Below are positions 48,875-54,936 of a stretch of 64,000 nt of DNA, piece by piece. The notes beneath the pieces were generated by a model that saw nothing but the letters and a program-made list of their open reading frames with translations, made no database searches and was not told where the DNA came from. The stretch's first letter is position 1; every line of letters begins with the position of its first letter. The stretch is taken from positions 620,001-684,000 of the forward strand of contig NC_017668.1 of assembly GCF_000284515.1 (NCBI RefSeq), given 5' to 3'. Position numbers and translations under genes: made by a program. Source of the stretch: Halobacillus halophilus DSM 2266 (GTDB lineage: Bacteria; Bacillota; Bacilli; Bacillales; Halobacillaceae).

Positions 48875-48901
48875 GCCTCACCATCAAGGTGGGGCTATTT
48901 T
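48875..48901 (+). terminator. Terminator of the YolD operon
   Basis: GCCTCACC (48875-48882) pairs with GGTGGGGC (48888-48895), one G-T pair, followed by ATTTTT. The 234 bp from here to the recombinase gene show no other feature. Confidence 0.7.
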
Positions 48902-49135
48902 TGGCGGGCCGTCACTTGGTTTGCGAAAATAGCCTTCATTAGCAAATTTTCATAAATATATCTAAGGTGTTATCGACTTTGTCAGAATTAATCACAATTT
49001 AATTTAAGCCCAGTTGTGGATTTTTGGAAGGAAGAGGAATATTTAGAGTTTAATTCTGTGGTTGTTATAAGTATAGAAACCTATCTCCAGCATCATAATG
49101 GAATTAAGATCCATAGTTTTGGAGAGTGATAGTTT

Positions 49136-49978
49136 ATGTTCCTATCAGAAGCATGGGAAAAGTATTATATAGATAAAAAGATAGAAGGATATTCGCTACA
49201 AACTTTGAAAACATACTCCTTACAATTCAAAATGCTGGTAAGATATTTTGGAGATGTAAATACAGATGAGTTTGCCGTAGATCAGTTAAAGAATTATTTA
49301 ATTGCGGAGGGGGAGCATTTAAAACCTTCTAGTCTGGGGCACAAGGTACATTTCCTGAGATCTTTCTTTAAGTGGCTCTATGAAGAAGGATTCATCAGTT
49401 ATAATCCAGCCATAAAATTGAAAGAACCTAAAGTTGGTAAAAGAATTCCTAAATTCCTTACTGAAATGGAAATTGAGCAACTTAGAGACTCATGTATAAC
49501 TCCTATGGAAAAAGCAGTGTTCGAATTTTTTTATTCTACCGGGTGCCGTATTGGAGAGGTTGTCATACTGAATAGAGCAAATATCAATATTTCGGGAAGA
49601 TCGGTAATTGTTAAAGGAAAAGGTGATAAAGAAAGAGAAGTTTACTTTAATATTCGTTGTTCGCTTTGGCTGCAGAAATATTTGGAGGAGCGTACAGATT
49701 GCGATGAAAGTTTATTTGTCACTGAGAGAAGACCTAAAAAGCGAATGGGCATTGAAAATGTTCGCCATATTATTAAAAGGATCTCCATTCGCGCAAATAT
49801 CAATAAAGAAATACACCCTCATCAATTAAGACATAGTTATGCTACCCATATGTTAAATAATGGAGCACCAATTGAAGTCATCCAAAGCTTGTTAGGACAT
49901 GAAAAAAGTGAAACCACAAAAATATATGCTCAATTAAGTGGTAAGTTAAGACAAGATTTCTACAGTAAATATTTCTAG
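49136..49978 (+). CDS. XerC/D-like tyrosine recombinase at the head of the cassette array
   Basis: The 280 residues comprise a core-binding domain (SLQTLKTYSLQFKMLVRYFG) and a catalytic domain. The catalytic set is complete: Arg in STGCRIGEV, Lys in VKGKGDKEREV, HQLRHSYATHML, His in LLGHEKSETT and the Tyr in KIYAQL. It is distinct from the ICE integrase at 17571, which has an arm-binding domain. It lacks the extra helix region of integron IntI proteins, and at 280 residues is of Xer size. It lies just upstream of a perfect inverted repeat and a series of related repeats with genes between them, so it is the natural candidate for moving those units. The start codon has only a weak binding site (GGAGAG). 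Confidence 0.85.
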   Translation: MFLSEAWEKYYIDKKIEGYSLQTLKTYSLQFKMLVRYFGDVNTDEFAVDQLKNYLIAEGEHLKPSSLGHKVHFLRSFFKWLYEEGFISYNPAIKLKEPKVGKRIPKFLTEMEIEQLRDSCITPMEKAVFEFFYSTGCRIGEVVILNRANINISGRSVIVKGKGDKEREVYFNIRCSLWLQKYLEERTDCDESLFVTERRPKKRMGIENVRHIIKRISIRANINKEIHPHQLRHSYATHMLNNGAPIEVIQSLLGHEKSETTKIYAQLSGKLRQDFYSKYF

Positions 49979-50014
49979 AAGGCGTGCCTATTCCAAACGG
50001 TACGCCTTCTGTTT
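49977..50014 (+). terminator. Terminator after the recombinase gene
   Basis: AGAAGGCGTGCC (49977-49988) pairs with GGTACGCCTTCT (49999-50010), one G-T pair, then GTTTG. It partly overlaps the end of the gene. Confidence 0.7.
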
Positions 50015-50079
50015 GTAGTAAGAAAAGCTTGTGGAAAATAGAAGGATTTGAAATAATTGGTATTAAGCAAAAGCACGAA

Positions 50080-50139
50080 TATCTCGAAACTGAGTCTTCA
50101 AGTAAAGGGCAGGATTGTGGAAGACTCAGTTTCGAGATA
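50080..50139. repeat. Array repeat R0: perfect 20-bp inverted repeat, possible primary recombination site
   Basis: The left arm 50080-50099 (TATCTCGAAACTGAGTCTTC) and the right arm 50120-50139 are perfect complements with a 20-nt spacer AAGTAAAGGGCAGGATTGTG. The left half and spacer align with every later array repeat. It is the first repeat after the recombinase gene, in the position of an integron attI. Confidence 0.8.
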
Positions 50140-50302
50140 ATAGAAGAATTTGAAACGTTTATTAATACAAAGTCGTATGAACATTAACTTCCATAAACAA
50201 CACTTAGGTTAAAGACTTCTGTTACTAATTTTACAAAAAAATGAATAAGATTTTTTATTAAGTATGTTCATTATCTATCTGTAGGTTAGGGAGGTTTGAA
50301 AA

Positions 50303-50404
50303 GTGATTTGGATAATTTTATTATCACCTTTTATAATTCTATTAGGGATTGGTATTTTATCGACCGTAGTAATAAAAGGTTTAAACAGAACCGACCTGAT
50401 TTAA
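50303..50404 (+). CDS. Small membrane peptide (33 residues), array unit 1
   Basis: GTG start after GGGAGGTTTG. The peptide is one hydrophobic helix (IWIILLSPFIILLGIGIL) with a short polar tail. The binding site supports it; its role is unknown. Confidence 0.5.
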   Translation: MIWIILLSPFIILLGIGILSTVVIKGLNRTDLI

Positions 50405-50556
50405 CTCAAAACCAGATTAGAGCGAAGGAAGATACGGAACAATACAAAGATATGAATCAGAATAATTTCTAGCATTTTTTCTGAATATCTTGATTTCCTG
50501 AAGAATGTTTCTGTTAACATAAGAAACAATAGAAATAAAAAAGTTTGGTGAAAAAA

Positions 50557-50706
50557 ATGACTGAAATTAATAATAATAATCAAAATAAAAAAGGGAAATT
50601 ACGTGCATTAATTGATAGCTTGCTTGAAGGTTGTGTTGGCATCGGATGTGTATTACCAATAATAATTTCTGCATCTGTAACCGGTATTATCATATGGGTA
50701 ATTTAA
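50557..50706 (+). CDS. Small membrane peptide (49 residues), array unit 1
   Basis: The N-terminus is polar and Asn/Lys-rich; a hydrophobic C-terminus follows (GCVLPIIISASVTGIIIWVI). Only a weak GGTG precedes the ATG. It lies between R0 and R1. Confidence 0.45.
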   Translation: MTEINNNNQNKKGKLRALIDSLLEGCVGIGCVLPIIISASVTGIIIWVI

Positions 50707-50727
50707 CGCTCTCTTTTGTGGTCAGGT

Positions 50728-50838
50728 ATGTGGAATGAACCTATATCTATAAGAAATCTAATGTTAGGAAGTGGGATCTCCATGGTTGTATTATTTCATT
50801 TTAAATTTTTATTTGAAAAACTTTTTATAAAAGGTTAA
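50728..50838 (+). CDS. Small protein (36 residues) ending at repeat R1
   Basis: The product MWNEPISIRNLMLGSGISM plus a hydrophobic, basic tail ends with TAA at 50836-50838, directly before R1 starts at 50839. The gene-to-repeat contact is the pattern expected of a captured unit. The binding site is weak, and the gene is uncertain. Confidence 0.4.
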   Translation: MWNEPISIRNLMLGSGISMVVLFHFKFLFEKLFIKG

Positions 50839-50887
50839 TATCTCGAATTCAAGTCTTAAAGGAAAGGGGGCGATTGTTGATTAGAAG
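50839..50887 (+). repeat. Array repeat R1
   Basis: TATCTCGAATTCAAGTCTT, then AAAGGAAAGGGGGCGATTG. Past the repeat, TTGATTAG (50877-50884) is complementary to CTAATCAA (50930-50937), giving a long imperfect hairpin as attC sites have. Confidence 0.75.
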
Positions 50888-50979
50888 GCACTCGTCCATA
50901 CGGGCTAGCTTTTTCACTGCCGAAGCAGGCTAATCAAAGATAAACATAAAAAAATTCGGATAAAATAGGGAGGGATTGC

Positions 50980-51342
50980 TTGTTAAACAGAAAAATACTT
51001 TCTATAGTTGTTGGAGTTATTACTACGCTTTTTGTTAGTTTTGCTTTAATTACGCAAAATGGCGATTTATTAGTAACACCATTCCTTCAACTTATTTTAG
51101 GTTTAGTAACAGCGGATGTATTGGTGTCTGGAATATCTGCTTTTCGTAGAAAAAGTAAAGGATTAGGCTTGTTCTTTACTTTCATCACATTATTTATGCT
51201 GAGTGTTATCATTTTAAATAACACTATGACAATCGAAGGAACCATTCCAGTTATAACCATATATATTGTATTCGGGGTTCCAATTGGTATTATTGCGATG
51301 TTTGTCCACCGAATAAATACTAGAAATGAATTGGAACTGTGA
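50980..51342 (+). CDS. Four-helix membrane protein (DUF3953-like), array unit 2
   Basis: The 120 residues contain four hydrophobic segments (SIVVGVITTLFVSFALI, PFLQLILGLVTADVLVSGI, LGLFFTFITLFMLSVIIL and VITIYIVFGVPIGIIAMFV). It resembles small DUF3953-type membrane proteins of Bacillus by pattern. The start is TTG 50980 after GGGAGGG. It shares the unit between R1 and R2 with the acetyltransferase gene. Confidence 0.6.
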   Translation: MLNRKILSIVVGVITTLFVSFALITQNGDLLVTPFLQLILGLVTADVLVSGISAFRRKSKGLGLFFTFITLFMLSVIILNNTMTIEGTIPVITIYIVFGVPIGIIAMFVHRINTRNELEL

Positions 51343-51439
51343 GGAAATTATCAATTAGTAGTAGCTAATCGGCTTATTAAAGTAAAGGGGCGTTTCTTTA
51401 AAGAAGTTCAAGGCTTTTAAAGTAAAAAGGGGGAAGCTT

Positions 51440-51895
51440 ATGTATCAATATTATAATGGTCTTGTAATTAGAGAAGGTGTAAAAGGCGTTCCGGGTAACT
51501 TCGTTGAAGAACTATTTAAGGAAGCAGGATGGGTTAGAGAAACCCCGAGTTGGCAAAAGGAAAAATTCACTCTCATGTTTGAGAATTCAACTTGGGCATT
51601 TACGGTTTGGGATGAAAATAGAATGGTTGGGATGGTAAGGGTAATTTCTGACCAAATCATGGCTGCTAATATAATGGATTTAGTTGTTTCATCAAACTAT
51701 CGAGGCAAAGGGATTGGACAGAAGCTTGTTGAACTATGTGTTCAAAAACTTCCACATGGTGATTGGTTTGCCCATACCTCTTCTAATAATTTTAGCTTTT
51801 ATAAAAAATGTGGTTTTGAGGTTAAAGATTTATCTCAGAATGGAACATGCGCCTATTATGGGTACATACAAGCTCGAATAGATGGGGATCGGTGA
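51440..51895 (+). CDS. GNAT-family N-acetyltransferase, array unit 2
   Basis: The 151 residues show the GNAT fold: motif A VVSSNYRGKGIGQKLVELCVQKL with the acetyl-CoA loop RGKGIG, a preceding strand pair (WDENRMVGMVRVIS) and a C-terminal FYKKCGFEV. The substrate is unknown; such enzymes are common integron cassette cargo because they can act on drugs or amines. It starts at ATG after AAAAAGGGGGAAG and ends 20 bp before R2. Confidence 0.85.
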   Translation: MYQYYNGLVIREGVKGVPGNFVEELFKEAGWVRETPSWQKEKFTLMFENSTWAFTVWDENRMVGMVRVISDQIMAANIMDLVVSSNYRGKGIGQKLVELCVQKLPHGDWFAHTSSNNFSFYKKCGFEVKDLSQNGTCAYYGYIQARIDGDR

Positions 51896-51915
51896 ATACT
51901 AAGGATCTTGGTAAT

Positions 51916-51976
51916 TATCTTAATTTCAAGTCTTCCAGAATCGGGAGGGGGGCGATTGATTAATAGAGTCCTCGCT
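51916..51976 (+). repeat. Array repeat R2
   Basis: TATCTTAATTTCAAGTCTT, then a diverged spacer and GGAGGGGGGCGATTG. Follows the acetyltransferase gene. Confidence 0.7.
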
Positions 51977-52054
51977 ATATTACATAAGTTCAGTTGGGAA
52001 TTCAGCTATTTTTAACTAACGAAGCCACAAACTCACATAAGGAGTGTAATATAA

Positions 52055-52609
52055 ATGCAGGAGAACAATATTAAACTTGTGATTGGCGCAGGGGAACATA
52101 ACAATAATCCGGGTTGGATTCATACCCAAGAAGAGGAAGTAAATTTACTAGATGAAGCTACCTGGGAAGCTAACTTTAAGATAAATTCAATTGAAGCCAT
52201 TTTAGCAGAACACGTCTGGGAACATCTTACTTTCGAAGAGGGGATAAGAGCTGCTGAGATATGTATTAAATATCTAAGAGAAGGTGGGTACGTCCGTTGT
52301 GCAGTTCCCGATGGATATTTTCCAGATGAAAAGTATCAGCAAATCGTACAAGTGGGAGGTCCAGGACCAGCCGATCATCCGGCAGCGAGTCATAAAATTG
52401 TACATAATTATAAATCAATATCCAACATGTTTGAGAACGTTGGATTTGAAGTGAAATTACTTGAATATTGTGATGAAGAAGGTCAATTTCATGCTAATTC
52501 ATGGAGTGGAAAAGATGGAGTTATCTTTCGCTCTAAACAATTTGATCCTAGAAACCAAGGGAAAGAGTTAGCATTTCCATCGCTTATTATTGATGCTGTA
52601 AAGCACTGA
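52055..52609 (+). CDS. Methyltransferase-like protein, array unit 3
   Basis: The 184 residues resemble the SAM-dependent methyltransferases that act in sugar or capsule clusters: LVIGAGEHNNNPGW at the start (glycine-rich SAM loop, altered), IEAILAEHVWEHLTFEEG and YLREGGYVRCAVPDG. Lacking a full canonical GxGxG it may be a shortened or divergent member. The start follows AAGGAG. The unit lies between R2 and R3. Confidence 0.65.
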   Translation: MQENNIKLVIGAGEHNNNPGWIHTQEEEVNLLDEATWEANFKINSIEAILAEHVWEHLTFEEGIRAAEICIKYLREGGYVRCAVPDGYFPDEKYQQIVQVGGPGPADHPAASHKIVHNYKSISNMFENVGFEVKLLEYCDEEGQFHANSWSGKDGVIFRSKQFDPRNQGKELAFPSLIIDAVKH

Positions 52610-52654
52610 TTATTCAATTAATTGAGAGCAATAAGCATAGTCTTTCCTTTACAA

Positions 52655-52714
52655 TATCTCGACTTCGAATCTTAAAGTAAAGGGGGCGATTATTCAATAA
52701 GTATAGTCGTCTTT
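52655..52714 (+). repeat. Array repeat R3
   Basis: TATCTCGACTTCGAATCTT, then AAAGTAAAGGGGGCGATTA. GCGATTA pairs with TAGTCGT just downstream, and a T-rich stretch follows, so it can also act as a terminator. Confidence 0.72.
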
Positions 52715-52748
52715 TATTTTTATAAAATGAATAGGGAGGATTGCTACC

Positions 52749-52973
52749 TTGAACCTGTTTATAATAACGTTAGTCCTTTTGCCAACACTGATTACTTGTC
52801 TTATCGGGTACTTCTTATACAAATACAGTAAACCTTTAAGTATAATCGCTATGGTATTAACTCCGCTCATTATTATGTTCATGCTTATGAGTTATAAAGT
52901 TTTATTGAGCATTCCTTTATCTATAATTATTGTCCTAACTATTCATGGGAATAAAAAGTCTAAAGTATCTTGA
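52749..52973 (+). CDS. Small membrane protein (74 residues) ended by repeat R4
   Basis: Three hydrophobic stretches span most of the protein (FIITLVLLPTLITCLIGYFLY, PLSIIAMVLTPLIIMFMLM, IPLSIIIVLTIHG). The start is TTG after GGGAGG. The stop codon TGA is inside R4 (TATCTTGA), so the repeat supplies the end of the frame. Confidence 0.55.
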   Translation: MNLFIITLVLLPTLITCLIGYFLYKYSKPLSIIAMVLTPLIIMFMLMSYKVLLSIPLSIIIVLTIHGNKKSKVS

Positions 52974-53033
52974 TTTCAAGTCTTCCCGTAAAGGGGGCGA
53001 TTGTTCAATAAGAGCAATCGCTTTTTCGCTTAT
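52966..53033 (+). repeat. Array repeat R4 with terminator-like hairpin
   Basis: TATCTTGATTTCAAGTCTT, then CCCGTAAAGGGGGCGATTG. GCGATTG and CAATCGC form a hairpin followed by TTTTT. This is the most regular copy. Confidence 0.75.
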
Positions 53034-53208
53034 AGGTATTATTGTTGAATACTCAGCTTCGGGATAAATACGTCTATTGAATTGAAATTAGTAAAAGGAT
53101 TGCTATTATTTACGTTGAATTTATAGAATTAGGGCAATAGCATTAGGATGAAGAAATATTCAGAAATTCTTTGAACGTCTTTAAAATGAGATTAAGGAGA
53201 ATGATGTA

Positions 53209-53364
53209 ATGAAATCAGTTGAAAAGAAAAGGAAGGTACAAAAAAAGTATCGAGAAGAATTAAGAAAGAAGAAAGAAGATGAACAATCCACCTTTTCAGT
53301 TGTTATAATTATTTCCATTTTCGTTATATTTATGGTCCTTAACGCTTATATTAAAAGCTTTTAA
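53209..53364 (+). CDS. Small basic membrane peptide (51 residues), array unit 5
   Basis: The N-terminal half is highly charged (KKRKVQKKYREELRKKK) and the C-terminal half is one membrane helix (FSVVIIISIFVIFMVLNAY). ATG follows AAGGAG. Such tail-anchored peptides recur in the array. Function unknown. Confidence 0.55.
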   Translation: MKSVEKKRKVQKKYREELRKKKEDEQSTFSVVIIISIFVIFMVLNAYIKSF

Positions 53365-53405
53365 TATTAAATTTAGTTAAATGAATACTGGGTAAAAAAA
53401 TAGAT

Positions 53406-53451
53406 TATCTTGAATTCAAGTCTTTACTTAAAGGGGGCGATTGTTCAATAG
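53406..53451 (+). repeat. Array repeat R5
   Basis: TATCTTGAATTCAAGTCTT, then TACTTAAAGGGGGCGATTG and TTCAATAG. Closest to the consensus. Confidence 0.75.
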
Positions 53452-53550
53452 GGGGGATATATAACTTTATTGATAGAACGTTCGAGCAGAGATAGTGAGT
53501 CATTTTTGGTTGTGTAATGTTTTGAGCAAAGGTTCAGAAGGGGTGATGAA

Positions 53551-53973
53551 ATGGGGTTTGATTTAGATAGAGCAGGTTTTGGAATGAGGTTGTTTGCTGG
53601 TGTGTTAGATACATTAGTTATTGTTATTCCAATCGGAGTTTTTGTTTATCTTTATACAGGTACACCGTCACTAAATTGGACACAAGGTGTCACTTGGAAC
53701 GTCTTGTATATCATTTATTCCATCATCCTTCCTGTAATCTGGGGAGGCTACAACGCAGGAAAAAGGTTAGTAAACATAAGGATAAATAAAGCTAATGGTA
53801 AGGAATTAAATATAGCGGATATGTTTTTTAGAGAATTCATCGGCAAGTTTCTAATAGGGTATTTAACTGTTGGTTTATCCACGCTGGTGAGTGCGTTAAT
53901 GATTGTAATTCGCAAAGATAAAAAAGCAATTCACGATTTTGTAGCTGGAACTTTTGTTTCAAATGAAGTATGA
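53551..53973 (+). CDS. RDD-family membrane protein, array unit 6
   Basis: The 140 residues start with AGFGMRLFAGVLDTLVIV, the RDD domain hallmark (Arg, then Asp in the first helix), followed by three hydrophobic segments and GKRLVNIRINKANGKELN. RDD proteins are small transport or membrane-stress proteins; some work as Na+/H+ antiporters, which would suit a halotolerant host. The start follows GAAGGGGTGA. The stop is 15 bp before R6. Confidence 0.85.
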   Translation: MGFDLDRAGFGMRLFAGVLDTLVIVIPIGVFVYLYTGTPSLNWTQGVTWNVLYIIYSIILPVIWGGYNAGKRLVNIRINKANGKELNIADMFFREFIGKFLIGYLTVGLSTLVSALMIVIRKDKKAIHDFVAGTFVSNEV

Positions 53974-53987
53974 ATTTTTCCTGAGTT

Positions 53988-54031
53988 TATCTTGAAATCA
54001 AGTCTTTCGCTAATGGGGGCGTTTATCCAAT
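53988..54031 (+). repeat. Array repeat R6
   Basis: TATCTTGAAATCAAGTCTT, then TCGCTAATGGGGGCGTTTA. Follows the RDD gene. Confidence 0.7.
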
Positions 54032-54075
54032 ACAGGGTGTTATCTCTCAGATATGGATAGCAAGAAAATCTCTAT

Positions 54076-54771
54076 CTACCATCTTGGAATAAACCATAAA
54101 TCGAAATTCATAATTAGTGCGCTGTAGAGGTTCCATAATGAATGAAGAATTAATCCAGGTATTATGGATTTAGTCCTAACATATAGGGTACCAAGCAAAA
54201 GTCCAAAGACCCCTGCGGAAAAAGGGGAAAACGGATGGTTCATAGAAAATATAATCATTTGTAAGACAACAGCTACCCAAATGTTCACCCATTTATTGAA
54301 GAAAGTAATCAAGAATACACGGTAAAAAAACTCTTCAATAATAGGGACTATCAACACTCTTGCTATTGCATATAAAGAAAACCCCAGAACTGGATATTGA
54401 AAGTGCGTGATGTATGGGATTTCCAAATTGTAAAATATACGCCAACTGTTTGAAATTAGTATGCCATAATCATATGTGATTTTCATAATCAGATATTGAA
54501 AAAGAAAGAATCCAGTTATGTAAACCCAGGTCATCTTCAATGCTAATGGAGATAAGACAAATGAATTTATAAACATCTTACGAATAACAGGAAACGATAT
54601 TGTAATCAACAATGGGATAAGTGCGATGATTATTTCCTTTAAATAGGTACTATATTGATACGCAGGAGAAGTATCAATTCCTACTAATTCGGTTACTGTG
54701 TAAAAGGAAACCACTGTCACTATGCCATACAAAAACATAAATAAGCTTCTTTTATCTTTTAATTTTTCCAT
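54076..54771 (-). CDS. CPBP-family intramembrane metalloprotease, array unit 7
   Basis: The 231 residues have several membrane helices and the CPBP/Abi signature: EEFFYRVFL (the EExxxR motif), the second motif ending SMNHPF and LHSLWN. These proteases process peptides or confer self-immunity to bacteriocins. It is the only array gene on the minus strand, so it must be expressed from its own promoter. Confidence 0.85.
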   Translation of the reverse strand: MEKLKDKRSLFMFLYGIVTVVSFYTVTELVGIDTSPAYQYSTYLKEIIIALIPLLITISFPVIRKMFINSFVLSPLALKMTWVYITGFFLFQYLIMKITYDYGILISNSWRIFYNLEIPYITHFQYPVLGFSLYAIARVLIVPIIEEFFYRVFLITFFNKWVNIWVAVVLQMIIFSMNHPFSPFSAGVFGLLLGTLYVRTKSIIPGLILHSLWNLYSALIMNFDLWFIPRW

Positions 54772-54903
54772 ATAATCACCTCATTAAAATGTTATACGTC
54801 TTCATGAGGTATTGGTTTCAAAAATATGGAAAAATTTATTTTGTGAATTAACTTAAAAATTAAATCTACTAGACTTTTTAAAAACCTGAAAATTTTGAAC
54901 TGA

Positions 54904-54936
54904 TGTCTCGAATCCGAGTCTTAAAGAAAAGGGGGC
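54904..54936 (+). repeat. Array repeat R7, interrupted by a group II intron
   Basis: TGTCTCGAATCCGAGTCTT, then AAAGAAAAGGGGGC. The match to other copies stops at GGGGGC, where intron sequence (GCGCGAC) begins. Confidence 0.72.

Noticed and set aside
49136-49978. Canonical integron integrase IntI
   Set aside because: The length and catalytic domain are of XerC/D type and I do not see the extra IntI-specific segment.
49984-50187. 67-aa open frame after the array recombinase
   Set aside because: It runs through the terminator and the perfect inverted repeat R0 and has no binding site, so it is a by-product of the repeat.
53468-53480. Possible LexA box near GAACGTTC
   Set aside because: The 4-bp spacer between GAAC and GTTC is missing; the same holds for the copy near 38152.
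50080-54936. CRISPR array
   Set aside because: Repeats are 300 to 1100 bp apart with genes between them and there are no cas genes.
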